DNA of 53,941 bases from Steroidobacter sp. (GTDB lineage Bacteria; Pseudomonadota; Gammaproteobacteria; Steroidobacterales; Steroidobacteraceae). The stretch lies in contig JAICPY010000020.1 of assembly GCA_025929585.1 (NCBI GenBank), positions 1 to 53,941 on the forward strand. The letters run 5' to 3'. The translations under genes were made by a program, and so were the position numbers. Positions within the stretch are counted from its first letter, which is position 1; each line of letters opens with the position of its first letter. Below the pieces are notes generated by a model that saw only the letters and a program-made list of their open reading frames with translations, had not been told where the DNA came from and searched no databases. Positions 20,295 through 30,100 of the stretch are shown in pieces.

Positions 20295-21361
20295 CATTCG
20301 CACCCAAGACATTGACCCGATTCTTGATCGAGGAGCGCCGGCTTCACGCGGACACCAGCGCAGATTTCATCGCCTTGGTAAACGATGTGCGACTGGCGGT
20401 CAAACGTATAGCCGCTTTGATCGGCAAGGGCGCACTGTCCGAGGCCAGCGGCGATGCGGGCACGACAAACACACATGGCGAAGCGCAGACAAGGCTCGAT
20501 GTGCTCGCGAACGAAATCTTTGTGCACACCACGGAATGGGGCGGACAGCTCGCAGGCATGGTGTCGGAGGAAATGACGGAACCCTACGCCATTCCCGCTC
20601 AGTATCCGCGTGGACGCTATCTACTGCTCTTTGACCCTCTCGATGGATCTTCGAATCTCGACGTGAATGTTGCCGTCGGCAGCATCTTCTCGATCTTGCG
20701 CTGTCCAGACGGGGCGAAGACGCCACTGGAGACCGACTTTCTGCAACCCGGTTCCGCGCAGGTTTGTGCGGGCTACGCAATCTACGGTCCGACGACCGTG
20801 CTCGTGCTCACGACCGGACATGGCGTACACGGCTTCACACTCGATCGCGAGGTCGGCGAGTTCATGCTGACGCATCCTGATCTGCGTATTCCGGAAACGA
20901 CTTCGGAGTTTGCGATCAATGCCTCCAATTCGCGTCACTGGGAGGCGCCGATCCGACGTTACGTAAGCGAGTGTCAGGCGGGTGCAGCAGGTCCCCGCGA
21001 GCGCGACTTCAACATGCGTTGGATCGCATCGCTGGTCGCTGAGACGCATCGGATTCTGATGCGAGGCGGCGTCTTCATGTATCCGCGCGATCGCAAAGAC
21101 CTGAGCAAAGCCGGCCGCCTTCGCCTTCTTTACGAAGCGAATCCGATTGGATTCATCGTCGAGCAAGCGGGCGGCGCCGCGAGCACCGGACGCGAGCCAC
21201 TGCTCGAGATCACGCCCACGAGCTTGCACGAGCGCATCGGCTTGGTATTCGGCGCCCGTTCGGAGGTCGAGCGAATCGAGGGCTATCACCGCGACTACAA
21301 CGACTTCGAATTCGATGCCCCGTTGTTTGGGACTCGCACGCTTTTCAGGAGCCACGCCTAA
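20291..21361 (+). CDS. cbbF: Fructose-1,6-bisphosphatase, class I
   Basis: A 356-residue metal-dependent phosphatase converting fructose-1,6-bisphosphate to fructose-6-phosphate, and in Calvin-cycle forms often also sedoheptulose-1,7-bisphosphate. The signature [12 protein letters not shown] (111-122) and upstream SEEMTE supply metal ligands; the substrate-binding [13 protein letters not shown] block is also intact. It overlaps cbbX by four bases (ATGA) and touches the phosphoribulokinase start, so translation is coupled through the operon. A second housekeeping FBPase elsewhere in the genome is likely but cannot be seen here. Confidence 0.95.
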   Translation: MTFAPKTLTRFLIEERRLHADTSADFIALVNDVRLAVKRIAALIGKGALSEASGDAGTTNTHGEAQTRLDVLANEIFVHTTEWGGQLAGMVSEEMTEPYAIPAQYPRGRYLLLFDPLDGSSNLDVNVAVGSIFSILRCPDGAKTPLETDFLQPGSAQVCAGYAIYGPTTVLVLTTGHGVHGFTLDREVGEFMLTHPDLRIPETTSEFAINASNSRHWEAPIRRYVSECQAGAAGPRERDFNMRWIASLVAETHRILMRGGVFMYPRDRKDLSKAGRLRLLYEANPIGFIVEQAGGAASTGREPLLEITPTSLHERIGLVFGARSEVERIEGYHRDYNDFEFDAPLFGTRTLFRSHA

Positions 21362-22317
21362 TGTCTGCGATGCACCCCATCATTGCCGTTACCGGTTCTT
21401 CGGGTGCGGGCACGACTTCGGTGATGCGCACTTTCGAGCAAATCTTCCGGCGCGAGAACATCACCGCTGCCTTCGTCGAGGGTGACAGCTTCCATCGCTA
21501 CGACCGCGTCACGATGAAGCAGAAGATGACTGAGGCGTTAGCGAGCGAAGATGTGCACTTCAGTCATTTCGGCCCGACGGCCAATCTGTTCGAGGATTTG
21601 GAAGGATTATTTCGAAGTTACGGCGATACTGGCCAGGGTCGCAAACGTTCTTATCTTCACGACGAACGTGAGGCTCTTCCCTATCGTCAACCACCCGGCA
21701 CGTTCACGGAATGGGAACCCCTCCCAGAGGACACGGATCTGCTGTTTTACGAAGGCTTGCACGGCGCTGTCGTCGGCGACGGAGTGGACATTGCACGTCA
21801 CGTGGATCTTCTGATCGGCGTCGTTCCCGTCATCAACCTAGAGTGGATCCAGAAGCTGCATCGCGATCGTTCCACACGCGGATACTCGGCCGAAGCGATC
21901 ACCGATACGATCCTGCGACGCATGCATGACTACGTGCACTATGTCTGCCCGCAGTTCTCGCGCACGCACATCAATTTTCAACGCGTACCGGTCGTCGATA
22001 CCTCGAACCCGTTCATTGCTAGATTCATCCCTACCCCGGACGAATCCTTTCTAGTCATCCGTTTCGCTCGGCCTCAAGGCATCGACTTTCCTTATCTTCT
22101 ATCGATGCTGCATGGTTCATTCATGTCGCGCGCGAATACCATCGTCTGCCCAGGCGGGAAGATGGATCTCGCGATGCAGTTGATCTTTACGCCGCTGATT
22201 CTGAGACTCCTGGAACGGCGCAAGGAAGCCATTGCTCGCAAGGCACCGGCTCGCAGCGTTCTACCCTCGACGATCGCTGCCGCGCTGCCGGCCCTCAGCA
22301 CGGGAGGCGTGGGATGA
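21361..22317 (+). CDS. cbbP: Phosphoribulokinase
   Basis: A 318-residue kinase that makes ribulose-1,5-bisphosphate from ribulose-5-phosphate and ATP, the step committing carbon to RuBisCO. The P-loop is GSSGAGTTS (12-20), the bacterial class I form, followed by VEGDSFHRYDR with the catalytic Asp region, and FYEGLHGAV. Length and motifs match the octameric, NADH-responsive proteobacterial enzyme. The start overlaps the cbbF stop by one base, and the 3' end overlaps cbbZ by four bases. Confidence 0.96.
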   Translation: MSAMHPIIAVTGSSGAGTTSVMRTFEQIFRRENITAAFVEGDSFHRYDRVTMKQKMTEALASEDVHFSHFGPTANLFEDLEGLFRSYGDTGQGRKRSYLHDEREALPYRQPPGTFTEWEPLPEDTDLLFYEGLHGAVVGDGVDIARHVDLLIGVVPVINLEWIQKLHRDRSTRGYSAEAITDTILRRMHDYVHYVCPQFSRTHINFQRVPVVDTSNPFIARFIPTPDESFLVIRFARPQGIDFPYLLSMLHGSFMSRANTIVCPGGKMDLAMQLIFTPLILRLLERRKEAIARKAPARSVLPSTIAAALPALSTGGVG

Positions 22318-23036
22318 TTCGTGCGATCGCATTCGACCTGGACGGCACGCTCATCGATACGGCGCCGGATTTGGGAGCAAGCGCGAACTTGATGTTGGGA
22401 CGATTAGGACGTCGACCCCTGCCATTGACCGCGATTCCGAACTTGATTGGCGCTGGCATCAGCGCGTTCGTCCAAAGAGTGCTCGAGGAAAGCGGCGCGG
22501 AGGTTACGCGCGATCCGGTGCTGCATGCCGGCGCGGAAGCGCTCTTTCGACGGCTCTATCGCGAGCATCTATTCGAACGCAGTCGTATTTACCCCGACGT
22601 GCGTAGCACGCTCAAATATCTGGTCGAAACGGGAACGGCATTGTGCTGCATCACCAATAAAGAGAGCAGTTTTACATCGCATCTACTCACAGCAGCGCAC
22701 TTGGATGTCTATTTTCAACATACTCTGTGTGCGGACTATATCGAGGATCGTAAGCCGAGCCCGAACCTGCTGCTGCAGGCTGCGGCTCGGCTCGGCATAC
22801 ACCCTTCGGCGATTCTGTATGTGGGAGATTCTCGCTCGGACATCATCGCCGCGCGCGCAGCCGGTTGCCGAGTAGTCGCAGTAAGTTATGGGTATCACGA
22901 CGCTCACTCACTCGACCAACTCCATCCAGACGAGATGATAGATAGTTTGAGTGAGATCACCGAGCTGACCACGGCGTTGTGCGTTACGAACGAACGTTCT
23001 GATCGTTTTCTAACCGCTACGGGCGGCCAGCCCTGA
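22314..23036 (+). CDS. cbbZ: Phosphoglycolate phosphatase (HAD family)
   Basis: A 240-residue haloacid-dehalogenase-type phosphatase, last gene of the cbb operon, removing the 2-phosphoglycolate made by the oxygenase side reaction of RuBisCO. HAD motif I is FDLDGTLID (Asp8, Asp10), motif II CCITNK, motif III lysine in DRKPSP, and motif IV YVGDSRSDIIAARAAG. The alpha-helical cap lies between motifs I and II. It overlaps cbbP by four bases. After the stop no clear intrinsic terminator is seen. Position in the operon supports the specific name over general HAD hydrolases. Confidence 0.93.
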   Translation: MIRAIAFDLDGTLIDTAPDLGASANLMLGRLGRRPLPLTAIPNLIGAGISAFVQRVLEESGAEVTRDPVLHAGAEALFRRLYREHLFERSRIYPDVRSTLKYLVETGTALCCITNKESSFTSHLLTAAHLDVYFQHTLCADYIEDRKPSPNLLLQAAARLGIHPSAILYVGDSRSDIIAARAAGCRVVAVSYGYHDAHSLDQLHPDEMIDSLSEITELTTALCVTNERSDRFLTATGGQP

Positions 23037-23874
23037 CCGCGTTTCCTTCTAGCCATCTGCAAGTTCGACCATCCCACATCGCACCCGAGCTGCTCTAGCG
23101 GCCTAGGACGGCTCTCGCCAAATAACTGAGGCATCCTATAAACAGACAACGAAATCAGCGATCCCTTCTGCTGTCCAGAACACCTAACTAGCCAAGCAGC
23201 CAGAAAACGTGGATTCATAGAAGTCGCGGTTGTAAGCTCGTGATCCTAATTCACCGTTGTGCGGGCCTGACGTCAGAGCTTGTTTGTTGGGACCGCCGTA
23301 AATACATCCCTGTAGGCTGCAACGAGAACTTCCTGTTCTCGATGCTCCCAAAAACAAGTTCTGACGTCAGGCCCGCTCACCGCATCGAACGGCAACGAAG
23401 ACAAGGAACAGAGTAGAAGAAGTGCCTCACGCTGTTCGAGCGCTGAGACATCAAGCACACTCTTCGAGGGACTGGAAGGACGGGCAAGCCACTTGTCGAG
23501 CACCTTGAAGATCCCAGGAGCCAGTCAAGCGGCACTCTTCGATCAATGTCCTACAACGCGACGCGGAATGCGCAGCGTAGAAAAGGTTCCGTCCCGCGCT
23601 GAGCAGATCGTGCGGCACCCTCCACGCAATTTGGTAGAACCTCACCGAAGAGGCCGACAAGGGGCTTGCCCGGCCTCGACAGGCACTCGCGGCCGAAGGC
23701 GTGTGCGGTGTTGTCGCTATAATGCCGTCAGACGCGTATTCCGAACACCAGTGCGCACCTAGTACCGAAGCGGGATTCAAGTTGAGTTGTGCGAGACAGG
23801 CAGGCCGATAGACAGGCATTGAACCTTCCGGCGCGCTCATCGGTTACGTCGGCTCGATTCTCGACTGCTTAGTC
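23037..23874. other. 838-base gap with one repeat element and no convincing gene
   Basis: The gap lies between cbbZ and the amine oxidase. It contains the inverted-repeat element at 23261-23376. A minus-strand frame at 23451-23840 has no ribosome binding site or recognisable family. A TATAAT at 23718-23723 lacks a good -35 box but lies about 150 bases before the amine oxidase start and could be its promoter. I see no RNA gene. Confidence 0.5.
23261..23376. mobile_element. 116-base inverted-repeat element, MITE- or REP-like
   Basis: The left end GCGGGCCTGACGTCAGAG (from 23261) and right end CTGACGTCAGGCCCGC (to 23376) are inverted copies, extending to about 31 bases each with few mismatches. 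The core holds GTAAATACATCCCTGTAGGC and a perfect inner hairpin CGAGAAC/GTTCTCG. No coding capacity. Ends containing the palindrome TGACGTCA and a structured core fit a non-autonomous element. Confidence 0.6.
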
Positions 23875-25242
23875 ATGACTCATGTGAACACGATGGCGCG
23901 AAAAACAACGGGCGATATCGTCATCATCGGCGCCGGTGCCGCGGGACTTGCCGCGGCAGTCGAGCTGGCAGCTGCTGGCAGAGCCATTCACATTATCGAA
24001 GCACGCGATCGCATCGGCGGGCGCATCTGCACGCGTCACGAACCCGACGTTCCCATTCCGATCGAGCTCGGTGCCGAGTTCATTCACGGCGCATCGCCAG
24101 AAATCCTGGACTGGCTACGCCGAGCGAACGAGCCCTTCGCCGATGCGACGCAGACCCGCTGGATGAGCGTGAAAGGAAAATTGCAGCCGGCAGACGATGT
24201 GTTCGAGGAGATGAAGCGAGAACTCAAAAGAGTCAGGCGGCCAAGGAAGGATCTTCCTTTCGGCCAGTTCTTGGATGAAGTCGCGAGCCGCAAGCTTTCG
24301 CCACGATCACAAGCATTCGCGCGCATGTTGGTCGAAGGTTTCGATGCGGCGGATACCTCACGCGTCAGTACTTTCGAAATACTCGAAGAGTGGAACGGCG
24401 ATGGAGCGGCCGACGCGCCGACCTTCCGACCGCTGAATGGATACGGAGCACTCATTCAATCGATGGTCTCGAACGTATCGTCCGAAAATGTTCGAGTTCA
24501 TCTCACTACGGCCGTGCGGGAGATACACTGGAAGCGCGGACAGGTGCGAATCATTGCATCGACGCTCGGGGAATCTGTCGAAATCGAAGCGCCGAAAGCA
24601 ATCGTCACGCTGCCGCTTGGCGTGCTGCAGCTGCCCTCTCATGCACCAGGTGGGATCTCCTTCAGACCCGCGCTCGCGAGCAAGCAAGAAGCTCTCGCTC
24701 AACTCGCCTCAGGTCCCGTCATCAAAGTCATCTTGAGATTTCGCTCGCCTTTTTGGGAAGCGCTCGATGCAGGTAAGTATCGGGGCGCCGCATTCTTCCA
24801 ATCCGCCGAATCGCTCTTTCCCACCTATTGGACCTCGTTGCCAGCGCGCAGCTCACTGATCGTGGCGTGGACCGCCGGACCCAATGCCGCACGCTTGGCT
24901 GGATCGAACGAGCATGACATCGTGCGCGCCGCGCTCGATGGATTGGAAAGCGTCTTCGGTTCGAGCGCACCGATACGCGAATGTTTCGTCGGTGCGTATT
25001 GCCACGACTGGCAGGCGGATATGTTTGCCTGTGGAGCGTATAGCTATGTCGTCGCCGGCGGCGCAAGCGCCCGAGAAGCACTTGCACAACCAGTGCAGAA
25101 CACTTTGTTCTTCGCCGGTGAAGCAGCCGAGTTCGAAGGCGAAGCGGCAACCGTCGCCGGCGCCCTGCGAAGCGGCCAACGAGCCGCACGCCAGGTGCTG
25201 CGCGCCATTGCGGGCGCGCAGCACAGACACAAGAGACGCTGA
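23875..25242 (+). CDS. Flavin monoamine oxidase-like FAD-dependent oxidoreductase
   Basis: A 455-residue flavoprotein of the amine oxidase family. The N-terminal dinucleotide fold is intact: DIVIIGAGAAGLAAAVEL, then IIEARDRIGGRI, the standard arginine-rich second motif. ELGAEFIHG follows, then LPLGVLQ in the substrate domain, and the C-terminal FAD contact reads NTLFFAGEAAEFEGEAATVAGALRSG. There is no signal peptide. The substrate could be a polyamine, aromatic amine or related compound; the sequence does not decide. A second ATG at 23893 is an alternative start. The stop is 13 bases from the convergent PfpI gene, with a small GCTGA/TCAGC hairpin (about 25239-25262) between them. Confidence 0.85.
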   Translation: MTHVNTMARKTTGDIVIIGAGAAGLAAAVELAAAGRAIHIIEARDRIGGRICTRHEPDVPIPIELGAEFIHGASPEILDWLRRANEPFADATQTRWMSVKGKLQPADDVFEEMKRELKRVRRPRKDLPFGQFLDEVASRKLSPRSQAFARMLVEGFDAADTSRVSTFEILEEWNGDGAADAPTFRPLNGYGALIQSMVSNVSSENVRVHLTTAVREIHWKRGQVRIIASTLGESVEIEAPKAIVTLPLGVLQLPSHAPGGISFRPALASKQEALAQLASGPVIKVILRFRSPFWEALDAGKYRGAAFFQSAESLFPTYWTSLPARSSLIVAWTAGPNAARLAGSNEHDIVRAALDGLESVFGSSAPIRECFVGAYCHDWQADMFACGAYSYVVAGGASAREALAQPVQNTLFFAGEAAEFEGEAATVAGALRSGQRAARQVLRAIAGAQHRHKRR

Positions 25243-25255
25243 ATCGAGCGAGCGA

Positions 25256-25822
25256 TCAGCTAGCCGCACGCTGACGCGAGTGACTACCCTCTTCTATCTC
25301 TTCGATTACCTTTGCAACGAATGCATTCAAATCGCCGGGATTGCGGCTCGTGATAATGCCCCTATCGGTCACTACCTCACGATCCACCCACTTGCCGCCC
25401 GCGTTCTTCACGTCCGTTTTAATGGAGTGGTACGAGGTGACTTGGCGCCCCTTCACGGCATCGAGCTCGACCAACAACCAGGGCGCGTGACAGATTGCCG
25501 CGACGACCTTGCCGCTGTCGATGAATGCCTTGATGAGCTTCAAGGCTTGCTCATTCACCCGCAGCAAGTCTGGATTGATTTGACCGCCCGGTAAGACGAT
25601 CGCATCGTAGTCATCCGCCTTCACTTCGGCGATCGTCTTGTCGACCGCGACACTCTCGCCCCAGTCCTTGTGCTTCCACCCGCGAATCTCGCCGCGTTCG
25701 GGCGATACCACATCGACATTGGCGCCCGCCTCTTTCAATTTCTGCAGCGGCACCAGCAACTCGGATTGCTCGAATCCATTCGTCGCAAGAATCATCACTT
25801 TTGAATTGCGAATCTCTGGCAT
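25256..25822 (-). CDS. DJ-1/PfpI family protein (glutamine-amidotransferase-like)
   Basis: A 188-residue DJ-1 superfamily protein. The nucleophilic elbow AICHAPW places Cys111 next to His112, and Glu18 in GFEQSE provides the conserved acid; these are the PfpI/YhbO-type residues. Related proteins have been described as proteases, glyoxalases or protein/nucleotide deglycases, and the true activity is debated. A strong GGAGGTG ribosome binding site precedes the ATG. Cytoplasmic, no signal. It converges with the amine oxidase gene. Confidence 0.93.
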   Translation of the reverse strand: MPEIRNSKVMILATNGFEQSELLVPLQKLKEAGANVDVVSPERGEIRGWKHKDWGESVAVDKTIAEVKADDYDAIVLPGGQINPDLLRVNEQALKLIKAFIDSGKVVAAICHAPWLLVELDAVKGRQVTSYHSIKTDVKNAGGKWVDREVVTDRGIITSRNPGDLNAFVAKVIEEIEEGSHSRQRAAS

Positions 25823-25998
25823 GACACACCTCCTCGATCATCAATCGCTAAGGCGTGTGAAAGCAATGGAGTTCCCGAGCGATCGATGACACCCTGCGGA
25901 TGAACCTTCGGTCGACTACGGCGCTCTACTCTTCTCTACTCCCCCGACCGCTTCCATATGAGGTTTTGCCGTGAAACATTGTTACGCAGTCATGCGTC

Positions 25999-26889
25999 AT
26001 GGTTCTGCATCGTCCGCGCCTTTCGCCGGATCCGCGCGATCCTGAGTCGGACAGCAGGGGAATATTGAAAGGAATCGAAGTTTTCGGGGTCGCTGTGGCA
26101 TCAGCTCTTCGTTGGATACTTCTCATCGCCGCGCTTCCGCTTGCGCCTGCGCTAGCACAAAGCAACGTTGTGGGGCATCGCGTACGTAGTGAGGGCACGG
26201 GTCGTCCGGTAGTCGTGTTCGAGAGTGGACTCGGCGACACCCTGGAAGTGTGGCAACCCGTCCAAGACGCGCTTGCCTCTCAATGCGGCAGGACGTTGGC
26301 GTACAACCGAGCGGGATATGCCGGCAGCGATTCTCCGAACGGGCCACGAGATGCCAAAACGGTCGTAGCTGAATTGCGTCAGGAGCTGCGAAGACAAGCG
26401 CTTGCACCTCCGTACGTGTTGGTCGGGCACTCGCTGGGCGGGTTGTACATGCAGTACTTCGCTCGCCAATTTCCCAAAGAAGTAGCCGGGTTGGTTCTCG
26501 TGGACTCGACACATTGGAACCAACAACTCTTGCTTGGTGCCCCGACGCAGAAATCCGTCGGCAGGCGCAGCCAGGTCATTCTGTTCATGGACTTCATTGC
26601 ACGTCGAGAGTTGGCGGACAGCGCCATTGCAGGAGAGCAGGTGCGTATGAGCCCTAACCCAGGATTCATACCCACGATCGTTCTGTCCAGCACCGGGGTG
26701 TTTCGCGGCGAAACACCCGCCGCCCGAGCTCAAGCCGCGCGTTTACAAGAAGACATCGTCGCAGAGTTTTCGGGCGCACGGCACATTCGCGTCGAAGGAA
26801 GCGGCCACTACATTCAGAAGGATCGTCCGGATGTCGTGATCAAATCGGTACGCGAGTTGACGGGATGCGAAAGGAAGGTTGACGGTTGA
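25999..26889 (+). CDS. Secreted alpha/beta hydrolase
   Basis: An alpha/beta hydrolase whose mature part starts after a signal peptide (LRWILLIAALPLAPALAQ). The nucleophile elbow is VGHSLGG, the oxyanion region FESGLGD lies upstream, and the catalytic histidine is probably in VEGSGHYIQKDRP near the end. Substrate unknown; an ester or lactone is likely. The start is uncertain: the frame opens at 25999, but the first ~30 residues are proline- and charge-rich, and TTG or GTG codons just before the signal segment (around 26065-26098) may be used. The gene converges with the RND pump across a repeat-filled gap. Confidence 0.75.
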   Translation: MVLHRPRLSPDPRDPESDSRGILKGIEVFGVAVASALRWILLIAALPLAPALAQSNVVGHRVRSEGTGRPVVVFESGLGDTLEVWQPVQDALASQCGRTLAYNRAGYAGSDSPNGPRDAKTVVAELRQELRRQALAPPYVLVGHSLGGLYMQYFARQFPKEVAGLVLVDSTHWNQQLLLGAPTQKSVGRRSQVILFMDFIARRELADSAIAGEQVRMSPNPGFIPTIVLSSTGVFRGETPAARAQAARLQEDIVAEFSGARHIRVEGSGHYIQKDRPDVVIKSVRELTGCERKVDG

Positions 26890-27114
26890 CGGTTGGCGGT
26901 TGACGGCCAGAACGTGGGGTGACGGGTGACGGGTGACGGGTGACGGGTGACGGGTGACGGGTGACGGGTGACGGGTGACGGGTGACGGGTGACGGCACTA
27001 GTTTGTTTTTCCTTTTCTGGCTGTCAACAGCCAACCGTCAACGGTCAACTCAGTTCTGGCTGTCAACAGCCAACAGTCCACCGGCAACCGTCCATCGTCA
27101 TTCGTCAGTCAACG
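26880..27114. repeat. Compound inverted repeat with TTGACGG-type arms around a heptamer array
   Basis: The left arm, 26880-26907, is built from TTGACGG/TTGGCGG and ends in GCCAGAAC. Two right arms follow, 27015-27049 and 27053-27114, each beginning with TTCTGGCTGTCAAC and continuing in CCAACCGTCAAC words. Between the arms sits the TGACGGG heptamer array. The last bases overlap the 3' end of the RND gene. Confidence 0.85.
26920..26995. repeat. Heptanucleotide tandem repeat (TGACGGG) x 10.9
   Basis: Ten perfect copies of TGACGGG and one partial copy. The word is the same as in the arms of the inverted repeat at 14691-14796, but here no CCCGTCA partner arm lies nearby. Copy number is likely to vary between strains through slippage. 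Confidence 0.95.
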
Positions 27115-30100
27115 CTTTTCGCGGAAACCTCGGCGGATGACGGCTTCGTCGTTCCCATCAGTCGATCCAGCATCCGGCTCATGTGCTGTGGCGAGCGCGT
27201 ACGGCGAGCGACGATGGAATACACAGCGGGCACTGCGAACAATGTTAGGAAGACAGAGACGATCGTGCCGTAGAACACTACGACGCCGATCGGCTGACGT
27301 TGCTCGGCTCCCGCGCCGCTTGCGAACAACAGCGGCAACGAGCCGAATGCGGTACATAAGCTCGTCATCAGCACCGGACGCAGCCGCGTCTCCGCTGCCT
27401 TGGTAATCGCTTCGATGAACTCCACACCGCGATCGCGCAATTGATTCGCGAATTCGACGATCAATACACCGTTCTTCGCCGCGATACCGATCAGCATGAT
27501 CACTGCGATCTGACTGAAGATGTTGATCGTCATGCCATAGAGCTTCAGTCCGAACACCGCGCCCAAAAGCGCCAGCGGCACGGTCACCATGATGATCAAA
27601 GGATGCACGAAGCTTTCGAACTGCGCGGCGAGCACCAGGAACACGACGGCGAGAGCGAAGAAGAAAGTGAAATACATCTGCTGCCCCGTACGAGTGAACT
27701 CCCCTGCTTCGCCATCCCACATCAGCGTGGCGCCCGCCGGCAATTCGCGCGCGACGGTGTCTTCGAACCATTCCACCGCCTCACCCATCGTGTAACCCTC
27801 GGTAAGATCCGCCGAGAGCTCGATTGCACGAAGCCTATTGAAGCGAGCGAGCTCGATCGCCCCGGCCGTTTCTTCGACCTTGACGACGTTCGATAGCGGA
27901 ATCAGCTCATCGCCGCGACTGGAGCGCACGTGGATGTTCGTAAGATCGGTGATCGTTTCGCGAGCCTCATCGCGTCCCTGCAGAACCACGTTGTATTCGC
28001 GGCCGCGATCGACGTAAGTCGTGACGATTCGCGAGCCCAGAATGGTTTCTAGCGTGCGTCCGACGGTTTGCAGCGAAACGCCCAATTCCGCCGCTCGATT
28101 GCGATCCACCGACACACGAATCTGCGGCTTGCGCTCTTTGTAGCTCGTATCGACGTTCTGCAATCCGGGATTTTGGCGTGCGAGGTCCAGGATCTTGTTC
28201 GACCAAACAGAGAGCGTCTGATAATCAGGACCGCCGATATTTGCTTGGATCGGCGCACCGAAGCCGCGCCGGCCTAGACTTCCCGGCTGCCCGCCGCTGG
28301 CTCGTACTCCTGGAATTTTGCGGATCTCCGTCAGCAGCGCTTGGGTAATCTCGCGCCCCGAACGTTCACGCTCCTTCCAGTCCTTCAAGATCGCGATGGC
28401 GCGCGCGGTATTCACATCGCCGGTTCGGACATCACCACCACCGACGCCCGGAACTCGAATCGTCACGCGCTCGATATCGCCCTTCTCCATCTCCTTCATG
28501 ATGATGGCTTCCAGGCTTTGCGCCTGGCGATCCATGTAATCGAAGCTCGAGCCTTCGGGACCTTCGATCGTAATGAAGACGCGGCCCACGTCCGCCACCG
28601 GCGCAAACTCGGTTGGCACCGTCGTGAATGTGATCCCGCCCAAACCGACCAGCACGGCGACTGCGCCGACGACCAGCCACGGACGTCGAATGAGCGAGCG
28701 CAGTCGTGCGTCATAGATCTGGGACGCACGCTTGAAGAAGCGATCGACCGCTTGAGCGACACGATTGCGGCGCGTCTCCGATTCGGGAAGCTTGGAAGCC
28801 ATCATTGGCGTCAACGTGAGCGCCACCAAGGCCGAGAACAATACTGCCGCCGCGAGCGTGAATCCGAACTCGCTGAACAAGCGCCCGAGATCTCCAGGCA
28901 AGAATGAAATCGGCACGAAAACCGCGGCGAGAGTGAGTGTCGTCGCAATGACCGCGAACCCGATCTCCTTTCCGCCCGTGACGGCCGCGACCAGAGGCGG
29001 TTCGCCAAGCTCGGCGCGACGATGAATGTTCTCGAGCACCACGATCGCATCATCGACGACCAAGCCGATCGCGAGCACCAGGCCGAGCAAAGTGAGCACG
29101 TTGACCGAGTAACCCATCGCATACATGACGGTGAACGAGGCGATGATGGATACCGGTATCGTCACCGCCGGAATCAGTGTCGCGCGGAAACTGCCGAGGA
29201 ACGCGTAAATCACGATCAGAACCGAAGCGAGCGCGAACGCGACCGCGATGAGAACTTCCTTCAATGCGGCCTCGATCGCGACAGCATTGTCGACGGCCGC
29301 CGTCAGCACAGCACCTTTCGGCAAACCGGTTTGAATTCGATCGATCTCCGCACGCACCGCATGCACGATATCCAATGTGTTTGCTTTGGACTGCGCCTCG
29401 ATGGTCAATGAAATGCCGGGTTTGCCGTTATAACGCGTATAGGTTCGATCGTTCTCCGCCGCAAGCTCCACCTTGGCAACTTCACTCAATCTGACGAGGT
29501 GGCCATCGGCACCTCGCGCGATGACCAGGTCGCGGAAGTCCTGCTCGGTTTCCAATCCGACGACCGTGCGCAGCGAGAACTCGCGGGTTCGCGATTCCAA
29601 CCTGCCCGCGGGCAATTCGATATTTTCACGGCGCAGTGCATCTTCGATATCCGTGACCGTGAGTTGCCGCGCGGCGAGCGATTGTCGATCGATCCAGATG
29701 CGCATGGCGTAACGGCGCGCACCGCCGATACTCACTCGAGCCACACCTGGGACGGTAGAGAGGCGGTCTACGAGATTGCGTTCGGCATAATCCGTGATCT
29801 CCAGCATCGACATCGCGTCGGAGCTGAAGCTGATGAACATCACCGGGTCGGCGCTGGCATCAGCCTTGAGGATCTCAGGCGGTTCGGCTTCTTCAGGCAG
29901 GTCGTTGATGATGCGCGAGACTCGATCGCGTACATCGTTCGCGGCTCCATCGATGTTGCGGCTGACGTCGAACTCGATACGAACTTGCGAGCGCTCGTCT
30001 TCGCTTTCTGATTCGATCTTGAGAATTCCCTCGATGCCAGCGATCGAGTCCTCGACGGCCTGAGTAATCTTAGTCTCGATCACCGGCGCGGAAGCGCCGA

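Noticed and set aside
23451-23840. 129-residue minus-strand gene
   Set aside because: No ribosome binding site, low-complexity composition and no family I recognise; more likely intergenic.
26840-27034. Minus-strand open frame with a heptapeptide repeat
   Set aside because: It is only the translation of the TGACGGG array; there is no ribosome binding site and the frame has no meaning outside the array.
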